A stretch of 64,000 nucleotides of DNA from Pegea sp. RAD2-039 (Eukaryota > Chordata > Thaliacea > Salpida > Salpidae): assembly GCA_034620365.1 (NCBI GenBank), contig JAQGEQ010000179.1, positions 1,054,001 through 1,118,000 on the forward strand. Direction: 5' to 3'. Positions 35,505 to 48,500 of the stretch are shown here, one piece after another. The notes under the pieces are model-generated. The model saw only the letters and a program-made list of their open reading frames with translations, had not been told where the DNA came from and did not search any database. Both the position numbers and the translations under genes were made by a program. Each line of letters begins with the position of its first letter. Positions within the stretch are counted from its first letter, which is position 1.

Positions 35505-36441
35505 TTACATTTTTGACCAAATCTAAAATAAAAGATAGATATTTTTCAATTGTGAAATTCTTATTTTTCTTTACTTTCACATTCTCCGTTAAAATTGCAA
35601 TCAATTCTTCAAGATATTCGGTTGCCGATTCATCGGATGAAGACTCACAACAACTTACAGCTTTATTTAACGCCTATAAAACTCTTCAACAAATGACATC
35701 ACAAGAGCGCAAACTACAAACCTTTTGAGCTACGTCACAAGCCCCAGTGACGTCACACATCACCTCATACAGGAATACCGCGTAATTGAGGGTCAATCCG
35801 ACATTTAGAACCGAAATCGGTTCAACTTGTTCCAATAACTTCATTGCTGCCTGATAACAACTCATCGACCTGTTCGCGTACTCTACGCGCGCTATGACGT
35901 CATCATCAAGTGACATCACTACTGTTTTCTCACCTGAATGGATTAGATCATCAGAAACTTCTGCAATATATCTGAAGTAATCTGCTTTTATCTTGATGTA
36001 AAACGCGCGACTTTCTATATCGATTTGATGACGTTGTAGCTTGTCATCAACTAAACGAACAACTTCGTCGACTACTTCGACTAACTCATCGAACACCTTA
36101 AAGCGAAACTTCTTAGCTTGATTACGTCATAGACGTATTAACCTGTTGCTGATATTGGGCAGCGAAATGTTGATCTTCAGGATCTAAGGTGAAGTTGTGA
36201 TGAAGAATTTTCAAGGAATTCCTCAAAGATCTCACGTAAGATTTATAGCTGATTGAAAAGAGATCTCTCTGAAAAGAACTTCGATAAAACCTTGAAATTT
36301 TTTTTACAAATTTTAGACCTGCCACTCATTTAAATCATAATCAACTTTTTCCATAAACTGTTTCATATAACATCTCATATCTTTCGGCCTATTTGTAATT
36401 TCAGCCAAAATGGCCATATGTAAACACTCTTCAGCTTCCAT
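35505..36441 (-). CDS. divergent 14-3-3 protein
   Basis: Phosphoserine/phosphothreonine-binding adaptor, normally a dimer. Six exons: 36441-36319, 36268-36143, 36096-35934, 35882-35722, 35673-35581 and 35522-35505. They give 227 residues, against about 245 usual. Family blocks: MEAEECLHMAILAEITNRP (dimer helix), RDLFSISYKSYVRSLRNS (Lys and Arg of the binding groove), AFYIKIKADYFRYIAEV (the Arg-Tyr pair), VGLTLNYAVFLYEV (groove Asn) and a short end LTENIWSKM matching RDNLTLWTS. The phosphopeptide groove residues look conserved although overall identity is low. A 51-nt segment (35,883-35,933) is open in frame, but it has GT-AG ends and no counterpart in other 14-3-3s, so I treat it as an intron; it contains TGATGACGTCATA. 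Confidence 0.88.
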
Positions 36442-36982
36442 CGAGACAAAATGACTTCGAGAACAACTTTCAGAAATTATATCTCACCACAAGATGACTC
36501 ATTCTCACTAAGATGACGTCATCAAGTTGTGAATGAGTTTTAGATGATGTAAACTAAATAGATGAACAGCCACTGACAGTTTTGTTAGTTTATCAGTTAA
36601 TCATTTAAAATTATTTTGAGTAAATTTGATTTTCTTACAAGCCATCATCAAATCAACCATCAAAGCTTCATGGGTTGTTTCGAGTCTTTAAACTACTATC
36701 GAGTAAAAAGCTGGATGTTGTAAGATGGATTGAAAGTCAGGATCACTTGATGTTGATGAAACTTGTAATTTTGTTAAATATAAATTCTTCTTATTTATCT
36801 CATCAAGTAGACAAATTTTAAGGTTTCAATCAAATTTATTGAATGATTTGAAGAATGATAATTTGATAAAGAAGCAGCATATTGAATAAAAAGGTTCATC
36901 TTCAAACGATGGAAAGATTCTAATTAATTTCCAAATTAAATAAATAGAAGATTTAAGGAGGTAGCTAAGGATCAAAAAAAGA
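36442..36982. other. spacer between OCRL and 14-3-3
   Basis: About 540 bp upstream of 14-3-3 and downstream of OCRL on the same (minus) strand. It contains an exact TGACGTCA near 36,512, upstream of the 14-3-3 start, where it could act as an ATF/CREB-type promoter site. No exon is recognised. Confidence 0.5.
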
Positions 36983-39900
36983 TCACTTTTCATACATTCC
37001 ACATCTAAGGAAGAGCTCAACAAAGTCCACAGATTTTGATTTCCAATTTTGAGAATGAATCATCGAAGTAGGAACAGGGAGGATCAAGCAACCAAAGATC
37101 TCCGCTGAAGACAAAAAGATTAAGAAGAAGATTAAGATCTGAGAATAATGAAAAGGAAGATGAAAAGATGGACACAAAATCTCACCAATCAATTTGTGAG
37201 TTAACCCGTTGCTTGGGTAATTTGGAAGTTCTCTTAAATAAGTGATCAGATATTGAAAGACATTTTGATGTCGGCTTGGAAGTCTCTCAATCACCTGTCA
37301 ATCACGTGATTAGTGATGTACACACGTGATTAGCTGACCTTCTACCTCGTTTGCTGCATCTTCAGGATCAGATGAAGATAAAGCATTGATACAAGATTGA
37401 AAGAAAACTCCTGGGATGATAGGTTTCGGGAATGATTCGATAAGGATCAAAAGAGCTTCAGCAACTGAATGAGAAGATCCCGGAAGTGAGAGATTTGTGT
37501 ACGAAGAAGATGAATCCATAAATTCCCGGATGGCTTGCACTTCTTCATGAAGTCCAGGTTGTTGAAAAAGATCTTCTTCTTCTTTACATTTGACGTAGAG
37601 ATGATCTATTAACATCCAGAGCTCTTTAGGAACTCCGACTTGCGTCTGAAGATCTTCTTCATTAACTTCGGTGAATTGTTGGATTTCAGCGGGAGTGTAA
37701 GTACTAATTGGCCGCGTCATTTGACATAAAACATCGATGTCTGTTCCGAAGCAGCTTGGCAAATAGTTGGCGGTGACAGATATAAAGAAATCTTTCCCTG
37801 AAGAATGAGATCAGGTGATAAGAGCATCATGTGAAAATGAGGATCAGCTGAGATCAGATAAAGATTAAATAAAGGTTAAATAAAGATTAAGTAAAGATGA
37901 AGATCAGATATATTTCCCACCATTATTAAGATGAAGAATTAAAATATCGTCTAAAATATTTTGATTTTTTGGTAGAGATCCAAAATTCTCTCTTGTTATT
38001 AAAATTTGCATTTCAATTTCAAAACTCTCATCTGTAAACAAACGATGATTCTACTATAAAATGTTGACATCATTATTGAGATGACGTCACTATTATATGA
38101 TAAAGCCAACAGCATGTGATGACGTCATTTACCTGGCATTAATAGCGCACTCTTATGAATGATATCAAGCCACAAAGCAGATATCCGATGTGAATCCGGC
38201 TTTGCGACAAAATTAAATCGACAAGGGGATTTCCCCGTGTTTGTAATCGTTACGCTTCGTTGAACTTCCATCGAATATTTCACAGATCCGAAATCAACCT
38301 GAAGTCAGTTGTATAAACAGTGATGACGTCATAAACGCAATAGTACCATATGTCGACTGATGACAGCCGAAGGAAGAGTTTCATTTTCCATTTTATCGAG
38401 GCGACGCCATTCTTCTTCAAGAACTTTTTTGTATCTCACTTCATCAATTACTTTCACCTGTATCACATGATCAGTTGACGTCACAACACACGATCAGTTG
38501 ACATCACAACACACGATCAGTTGACATCACAAAACACGATTAGATGACATCACAACACACGATTAGATGACATCACAACACACGATTAGCTGACCTCACA
38601 ACACACGATTAGTTGACGTCACAACACACGATTAGATGATGTCACAACACATGATTAGCTGACATCACAACACACGATTAGATGACGTCACAACACACGA
38701 TTAGTTGACGTCACAACACACGATTAGTTGACGTCACAACACACGATTAGATGACGTCACAACACACGATTAATTGACATCACAATACACGATTAGATGT
38801 CACAACACACGATTAGATGACGTCACAACACACGATTAGATGACATCACAACACACGATTAGTTGACGTCACAACACATGATCAGTTGACGTCACAACAC
38901 ACGATTAGCTGACGTCATAACACACGATTAGATGACGTCACAACACACGATTAGTTGACGTCACAACACACGATTAGTTGACATCACAACACACGATTAG
39001 CTGACTTCACAACACACGATTAGTTGACGTCACAACACACGATTAGTTGACATCACAACACACGATTAGATGATGTCACAGCACACGATTAGCTGACGTC
39101 ATAACACACGATTAGTTGACGTCACAACACACGATTAGCTGACTTCACAACACACGATTAGTTGACGTCACAACACACGATTAGATGATGTCACAACACA
39201 CGATTAGTTGACGTCACAACACACGATTAGTTGACGTCACAACACACGATTAGATGACATCACAACACACGATTAGCTGACGTCATAACACACGATTAGT
39301 TGACGTCACAACACACGATCAGTTGACGTCACAACACACGATTAGATGACGTCATAACACACGATTAGTTGACGTCACAACACACGATTAGCTGACTTCA
39401 CAACACACGATTAGTTGACATCACAACACACGATTAGATGATGTCACAGCACACGATTAGATGATGTCACAACACACGATTAGTTGACGTCACAACAAAC
39501 GATTAGTTGACGTCACAACACACGATTAGTTGACGTCACAACAAACGATTAGTTGACGTCACAACACACGATTAGATGATGTCACAACACACGATTAGAT
39601 GACGTCACAACACACGATTATTTGACGTCACAACACACGATTAGATGACGTCACAACACACGATTAGCTGACGTCACAACACACGATTATTTGACGTCAC
39701 AACACACGATTAGATGATGTCACAACACACGATTAGATGACATCACAACACACGATTAGATGACGTCACAACACATGATCAGTTGACATCACAACACACG
39801 ATTAGTTGACGTCACAACACACGATTAGTTGACATCACAACACACGATTAGATGATGTCACAAAACACGATTAGATGACATCACAACACACGATTAGATG

Positions 39901-42900
39901 ATGTCACAACACACGATTAGCTGACGTCACAACACACGATTAGATGACGTCACAACACACGATTAGCTGACGTTCACAACACGTCACAACACACGATTAG
40001 TTGACGTCACAACACACGATTAGATGACGTCACAACACACGATTAGATGACGTCACAACACATGATCAGTTGACATCACAACACACGATTAGATGACATC
40101 ACAACACACGATTAGCTGACGTCACAACACACGATTAGATGACGTCACAACACATGATCAGTTGACGTCACAACACACGATTAGTTGACGTCACAACACA
40201 CGATTAGTTGACATCACAACACACGATTAGATGATGTCACAACACACGATTAGATGACATCACAACACACGATTAGATGATGTCACAACACACGATTAGA
40301 TGATGTCACAACACACGATTAGTTGACGTCACAACACACGATTAGATGACGTCACAACACATGATCAGATTGACGTCACAACACACGATTAGTTGACGTC
40401 ACAACACACGATTAGCTGACGTCACAACACAACACACGATTAGTTGACGTCACAACACACGATTAGTTGACGTCACAACACAACACACGATTAGTTGACA
40501 TCACAACACACGATTAGTGATGTCACAACACACGATTAGTGACATCACAACACACGATCAGTTGACGTCACAACACACGATCAGTTGACGTCACAACACA
40601 CGATTAGTTGACATCACAACACACGATTAGATGATGTCACAACACACGATTAGATGATGTCACAACACACGATTAGTTGACGTCACAACACACGATTAGA
40701 TGACGTCACAACACATGATCAGTTGACGTCACAACACACGATTAGTTGACGTCACAACACACGATTAGCTGACGTCACAACACAACACACGATTAGATGA
40801 CGTCACAACACATGATCAGTTGACGTCACAACACACGATTAGTTGACGTCACAACACACGATTAGCTGACGTCACAACACAACACACGATTAGTTGACGT
40901 CACAACACTTGATTAGTTGACGTCACAACACATGATCAGTTGACGTCACAACACACGATTAGTTGACGTCACAACACACGATTAGTTGACATCACAACAC
41001 ACGATTAGATGACGTCACAACACATGATCAGTTGACATCACAACACACGATTAGATGACGTCACAACACACGATTAGTTGACATCACAACACACGATTAG
41101 ATGACGTCACAACACACGATTAGATGACATCACAACACACGATTAGTTGACGTCACAACACATGATCAGTTGACATCACAACACACGATTAGTTGACGTC
41201 ACAACACACGATTAGTTGACATCACAACACACGATTAGATGACATCACAACACACGATTAGTTGACATCACAACACACGATTAGATGATGTCACAACACA
41301 CGATTAGATGACATCACAACACACGATTAGTTGACGTCACAACACACGATTAGTCGACATCACAACACACGATTAGATGACATCACAACACATGATCAGT
41401 TGACGTCACAACACACGATTAGTTGACGTCACAACACACGATCAGTTGACGTCACAACACATGATCAGTTGACGTCACAACACACGATTAGATGACATCA
41501 CAACACACGATTAGTTGACGTCACAACACATGATCAGTTGACATCACAACACACGATTAGTTGACGTCACAACACATGATTAGTTGACGTCATAACACAC
41601 GATTAGATGATGTCACAACACATAATCAGTTGACGTCACAACACACGATTAGATGACGTCACAACACACAATTAGCTGACGTCACAACACACGATTAGAT
41701 GATGTCACAACACACGATTAGATGACATCACAACACATAATCAGTTGACGTCACAACACATGATCAGTTGACGTCACAACACACGATTAGTTGACATCAC
41801 AACACATGATCAGTTGACATCACAACACACGATTAGTTGACGTCACAACACATGATCAGTTGACATCACAACACACGATTAGTTGACGTCACAACACACG
41901 ATTAGTTGACATCACAACACACGATTAGATGATGTCACAACACACGATTAGATGACATCACAACACATGATCAGTTGACGTCACAACACACGATTAGTTG
42001 ACGTCACAACACACGATCAGTTGACGTCACAACACATGATCAGTTGACGTCACAACACACGATTAGTTGACGTCACAACACACGATTAGCTGACGTCACA
42101 ACACAACACACGATTAGTTGACGTCACAACACATGATTAGTTGACGTCATAACACACGATTAGATGATGTCACAACACATAATCAGTTGACGTCACAACA
42201 CACGATTAGATGACGTCACAACACACAATTAGCTGACGTCACAACACACGATTAGATGACGTCACAACACACGATTAGATGACGTCACAACACACAATTA
42301 GCTGACGTCACAACACACGATTAGATGATGTCACAACACACGATTAGATGATGTCACAACACATGATCAGTTGACGTCACAACACATGATCAGTTGACGT
42401 CACAACACACGATTAGATGACGTCACAACACACGATTAGATGACATCACAACACACGATTAGATGATGTCACAACACACGATTAGATGACATCACAACAC
42501 ACGATTAGTTGACGTCACAACACACGATTAGTCGACATCACAACACACGATTAGATGACATCACAACACATGATCAGTTGACGTCACAACACACGATTAG
42601 TTGACGTCACAACACAACACACGATTAGTTGACGTCACAACACATGATTAGTTGACGTCATAACACACGATTAGATGATGTCACAACACATAATCAGTTG
42701 ACGTCACAACACACGATTAGATGACGTCACAACACACAATTAGCTGACGTCACAACACACGATTAGATGATGTCACAACACACGATTAGCTGACGTCACA
42801 ACACAACACACGATTAGTTGACGTCACAACACATGATCAGTTGACGTCACAACACACGATTAGATGACGTCACAACACAACACACGATTAGTTGACGTCA

Positions 42901-45809
42901 CAACACATGATTAGTTGACGTCATAACACACGATTAGATGATGTCACAACACATAATCAGTTGACGTCACAACACACGATTAGATGACGTCACAACACAC
43001 AATTAGCTGACGTCACAACACACGATTAGATGACGTCACAACACACAATTAGCTGACGTCACAACACACGATTAGATGATGTCACAACACACGATTAGAT
43101 GATGTCACAACACACGATTAGTTGACGTCACAACACATGATCAGTTGACGTCACAACACATGATCAGTTGACGTCACAACACACGATTAGATGACGTCAC
43201 AACACACGATTAGATGACATCACAACACACGATTAGATGATGTCACAACACACGATTAGATGATGTCACAACACACGATTAGTTGACATCACAACACACG
43301 ATTAGATGACGTCACAACACACGATTAGATGACGTCACAACACACGATTAGATGACGTCACAACACACGATTAGCTGACGTCACAACACACGATTAGATG
43401 ATGTCACAACACACGATTAGATGATGTCACAACACACGATTAGATGATGTCACAACACACGATTAGTTGACATCACAACACACGATTAGATGATGTCACA
43501 ACACACGATTAGTTGACATCACAACACACGATTAGTTGACGTCACAACACACGATTAGTTGACATCACAACACACGATTAGATGACGTCATAACACACGA
43601 TTAGTTGACGTCACAACACACGATTAGATGATGTCACAACACACGATTAGATGATGTCACAACACATGATTAGATGATGTCACAACACACGATTAGATGA
43701 CGTCACAACACACGATTAGATGATGTCACAACACACGATTAGATGATGTCACAACACACGATTAGATGATGTCACAACACACGATTAGATGATGTCACAA
43801 CACACGATTAGATGACGTCACAACACACGATTAGATGACGTCACAACACACGATTAGATGACGTCACAACACACGATTAGCTGACGTCACAACACACGAT
43901 TAGATGATGTCACAACACACGATTAGATGACGTCACAACACACGATTAGCTGACGTCACAACACACGATTAGATGACGTCACAACACACGATTAGCTGAC
44001 GTCACAACACACGATTAGGTTATGTCACAACACACGATTAGATGATGTCACAACACACGATTAGATGACGTCATCAACTTACGTAAATTGTAAACAGCGA
44101 GCTAATTGGTTTGTGATCACTCAACCGTAATGATGGATGATCACGATAATTGATTTGTATGACGTCATCACCGCTACTTCCATCTTTGAATGATCGTTCT
44201 TTCCATAGGATCCGATCACACCAAGCAGGTGCTCTACACTTTTCACTTGTGTCCCAAATATCCGTACCAGGATCATATTTGTAAGTCGGCCGAAAATTCA
44301 AACTTCCTTCTTGAAAACCTCCAAACACGTGACACTTTGCCCGTTCGCGTCGCAACTATCAAATTTTGACGTCATCAACTCAGTTACAGCGATCATGTGA
44401 TCACCTGATCGTATTGGAAAAGATTATGAAATTTTTGGTCATGTGACCATTGACGTATAGTCGAAGCTGCGATGCCATCGATTCGATAGTTTAAATCTCC
44501 CATCCAAAACAAAATACTGTTAATGACGTCATAGTAATCGAAAAACCAGATGATGACGTCATTAACTTACTCATGATCGTAAATAGAAGAAGTATAAGAT
44601 GAGAATACCATTCTAGAGCTGATATCATGAAAATCCTGATTCCTTCTAGCAACATATTCAGTGTGAGCAGCTAAATGTGAATTAATTACACAAATTGATG
44701 AATTGAAACATTCAAATCGAATCCCAACTCCTCCCTTATTACCCTGTACAAATTTGATGACGTCATCAACATCGAGAAGAACTTACTGACCATTTTGCCG
44801 AGAAGTCCAGTTCCAACCGAACATGTTGAAATATTCTTCAAATATTTTACATGATTTTCAGTTGTAAGACATAATAACATCATCCCAATTAAACGGATCA
44901 CTTTCACCTATTGAATATGACGTCACAAGACATCACGCCAGATGACGTCATCACTTACAACTCTGTAATTAGTGGGTAAAGATTTAAGAACTTGTTTAAT
45001 CCACTCTGGTTCTTTATTAGATTCAGCAAATACATAAGATCCTTTGGATAAATCCAATTCCTGAAATCTACATCAAACAGTAATGTCAGTATCGCGATGA
45101 TGACGTCACCACCATCTCACCCGATAAAGTAAAGATCGGGAGGATCAGGATTTGTCATCAACCAATCAGATAAATCTTCACTTGGTGATTTTCCGTTTAC
45201 ATTCCATGAACCGATAAACACACTACAAGTGATGACATCAGTGACGCAAGTGTAATGACGTCATCACATACTTACTTGATTTTCTGTTTGTTTGTATATT
45301 CATGCTGTCGTTTGATGAGAAACATTTGAAGTAGCTCTTCCCTGTTTATTTGCTCCTTGACATAAAATGCAGATCTGCTTTGATTGGCTTCTACTGGTCT
45401 GTTGGTGACGTCATTAGTGATGACCTCATAGCATAAGTATGCTATACCTTTGATGTAGAATCTGTTGATGATCGAGACTTGTCATCGAGTAGGATTTGTG
45501 TTTGATGATGTCATCATTGATGTCATCAGATGAGGTAGACAACATGGAAGTGTGTCTTTTAGATGAATGTGGATTTGAAGATTGATCTTCTTCTTGTTCA
45601 TCTTTATTAGCTCTTTCAGGATAGACTCTTGGTGGGAGATCCTTGGATGTTGAGATACCTCCAGGAGGTGGGGGAGCTTTTCTGAAAGATTTTGGAAGAT
45701 CAGGAGTTTCTGTGATTAAAAATTCCGAATTTGATAAAATTGGATCAAACTCCTGAAGGATTAGAGATGACAAAAGATCTTCAGTGACATCATCTACATT
45801 TGATTCCAT
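36983..45809 (-). CDS. OCRL: OCRL/INPP5B-type inositol polyphosphate 5-phosphatase
   Basis: Removes the 5-phosphate from PI(4,5)P2 and related lipids on endosomes and Golgi. Fourteen exons (45809-45448, 45398-45276, 45222-45121, 45067-44959, 44907-44791, 44743-44571, 44516-44405, 44355-44083, 38457-38347, 38298-38133, 38031-37921, 37797-37346, 37294-37186, 37104-36983) sum to 813 residues in frame. Catalytic motifs: FIGSWNVNGKSP, FQELDL, INSHLAAH, WMGDLNYRID, PAWCDRILW and LSDHKPIS. The ASH domain (VDFGSVKYSMEVQRSVTITN) and RhoGAP-like domain (NYLPSCFG, PKELWMLIDHLY, LFQQPG, NHSVAE-like HSVAEALLILIESFP) follow in the OCRL order. The N-terminus is short and I see no PH domain. Intron 8 is a 5.6-kb minisatellite. 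Nearly every intron carries TGACGTCA or a one-base variant. The catalytic exon has a small insertion, GDDVIQ, encoded by the palindrome. OCRL and INPP5B cannot be distinguished here. Confidence 0.94.
38463..44065 (-). repeat. 5.6-kb 23-bp intronic minisatellite carrying TGACGTCA
   Basis: About 240 copies of a 23-bp unit fill OCRL intron 8 (38,458-44,082) almost end to end. On the plus strand a unit reads ACACGATTAG[TAC]TGACGTCACA plus ACA. Most units contain the full palindrome TGACGTCA. Others carry TGACATCA, TGATGTCA or TGACTTCA. Five-base (ACACA) slippage and higher-order blocks of several units recur. On the gene strand each unit contains ACTAATC or a variant, which resembles a branch point. 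Confidence 0.97.
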
Positions 45810-47429
45810 GATCAAAAAAATCAAAAATTCCAGAAGTTTTTTGAATATTGAAAAAAATTTAGTTTTTCTTATTAATCAAAAACTTGAAAATTTAAATAAA
45901 AAATTCAAATGGATTTTTTAACTGTTTTTAGATAAACATCAAAAGATTTATTTAAAAAAATTAAACTAAACATAAATAAATCAAAATTAAATTGGAAAAA
46001 ATAATAAACCAAAAATAAATTTAAAAGTTAAAATTAAAAATTGGCAATGTTATAATAATCAACAATATTTTGTTTTAAAGTCTCAATTTAATTGTTTATT
46101 AAAACTATTTGAAAAACTTGTGTTAAAATAAGAATATAAAATTTTTAAATTAAAATTGTCACTAATTTCCCATTTCATAAATATTAAAAGATTTTTTAAA
46201 GGTTAAAAAATAAGATAATTAAACATTTTATAAACTTTAAAATATTTAGAAATATCTTCTTTATATTTAATAGATTTTTAATTCTAAACTACAAAATATT
46301 CAGAAATGCAAATTAATTTATCAAAAGTATAAGCTTTCAATAAGAATTTATTGAATCAAAAATTTTATAAAAATACTTTAAGTTAGAACTAATATTTTTT
46401 AAGCATTTTTTGCAATCTAAATACATTCAAAATAAATTGTAGAGATTGTAAAAATCTTCAAAAATCTTTTTATTTTTATAATATTAAAATTTAGTATTAC
46501 AAATAAATAAAATAAATTTGTTTAAGATTGAAAGAAACAAATACAAGGAAAGGTACAAAATTGGCTTTTTACTTAAAAAGTGTCCCCAAAAATGTTTAGA
46601 AGTTATTTAAAATAAGCTAATCAAGAATTAGATTGAAAAAATCACTTGGTTATAAATATCTCAATCAAGTTCAAATAAATTTTCTTTTTTACCAAATATT
46701 TTAAAGTTTGATCAAATTGTAATGTAAGCTACTTTTTCTATGTTTTTGACTAAAATATTTTATTTGAATACAATATTTCAAATACACTCTAGCAGTTTTT
46801 ACTATTTGCTCACAAACCAATAATTTTTACTTTGCTCATATATGAATGCAACTAAATGAGAACAAGCAATTATAAACTGGTTCTTAGCAACGTCTTGACT
46901 GAATTTGGATTGATTTTAAACTGACTCAGAGGTAAACAGAGTAAAATATAACTTTGAAATTAACAATTTTTGTTGTAATCTATAAGCTGCTACAAATCGT
47001 TTTAAAAACGTTTTCGACATATCAGCTTAGAGAAAAAATTTATTGAAAAATTTAGAATTATATTTGAGAAACTTTTATTAAAAAATAATATTGAAATCTT
47101 GTACTTTTTTTTGTAAAATATACTGAATGCTATCAAAGGTTAGAAGATTTTAATATTGTAAAATTCTGAACTTACTTATAACTACTTTCGGTATTACGTT
47201 ATATTTGTTCCTATAATTTTTTGGATAGACATCGCTATCATTGGTAGTTTTTGTCGAAACCTAAGTTTTAGTAAAAAATTTTTTAAAACTTTTTATTTAT
47301 TGATTAGTCAATTTAATAGAGTTCATTGAAGTTTGTAAACAAAATGAATCAAATCTTGTGAATGATTCTGTTACCACTTATTTGGACATTTTTACAGCTA
47401 TCGCAACATCAAGGATGAGCTAACTCGTA
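45810..47429. other. AT-rich intergenic region
   Basis: Upstream of OCRL. Very AT-rich, with no exon, RNA gene or tandem repeat recognised and no TGACGTCA. Confidence 0.55.
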
Positions 47430-48500
47430 TAACCAAATTTTGTTTCTTATTTTATACAGAGGTCTATCTATTGTATAATACAGCCTGTACTACATAATCT
47501 ACCAACTAACAACGCTTATGAAAAGCTTTCATGATTCAGTTTTACATCCCATATTAGTAAAAACTCTCAGATTGTTGTTCATCACCTTATGATTCTGGAA
47601 ATTTAATGCTCTTTGCCAACAATACCAAACTTTATAGTACTAAATCAGTTACTCTTCAATCTTCTTTGGTAACCACTAATCTACGGCTTCAATCGAGACA
47701 ACTCAAGGTTTAGTTTACCGACAAAGGTTTCCATCAGCCAATAAATAAACCTTCAAACGCTAACCTAACATCATTTGACTTTTATCTAAACAACAATAAA
47801 ATTTACCAATATCAGGTCATTAAAGACCTGGACATCTATTTAATGACAACACCTCTTGGAGACGCAAAACTTCTAATTTAAAACTGGAGTTGTAACCTAG
47901 TAAGCAGTCATCAACCGTACTGGCAGCTACGATGTCAGCTGGGGGTAGCTGCATCAGTCCTTCTGTTCCACTTGATACCTTGTTGGTGTTGAGAGTGGAA
48001 TCCTACTGCATGGGCAACTATTGAATCTCCATAAGTTCTAACTTGGCTTCCAACATGGTCGTTCTCGACCAAAGCAGGCCATACTACTACTACTTCATAA
48101 GAAACTGTCAAATCTATTAAAACCAGAAATATTTGGACACTGTAACAACGTTTCACCTCATAAATCCGTCCTAATTTAAAGTTCAACTCTTCTGTGTGGA
48201 GTCATCATATTGAAAAGCTTGAATTTGTTGGAAAAACATGTACTACGAAAGCTTCTCTTATATGTGGCATACCTTTTCTTCATACAAACGCTTCCTCTAT
48301 TTACTTAATATCAAGCTCTTGCAATATCGACGTCTTTCCTTCAACCTCGTACTACTCAGAGTTTTGTCATTCAAAATTAACCCATTCAACAATTTTGATA
48401 AAACTAGTAGCAGCTAACCACGGTTTAAAATTTTCTTACTGACTCTATCTTTACATCAAAATCTATAAGCTGTTTTGAAATTGTTTTTGTGGGCTGCAGT
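47430..48500 (+). mobile_element. highly decayed LINE relic
   Basis: Scattered reverse-transcriptase remains on the plus strand. LMLFANNTKLYST (about 47,605) matches the LxFADDTKL catalytic block with both Asp replaced by Asn. VIKDLDIYL (about 47,820) matches the KDLGI block. Stops and frameshifts are frequent. Older than the 30-34 kb LINE. Boundaries are approximate. Confidence 0.6.

Noticed and set aside
38463-44065. CRISPR array or centromeric satellite
   Set aside because: No spacers; the array is bounded exactly by the splice sites of one OCRL intron.
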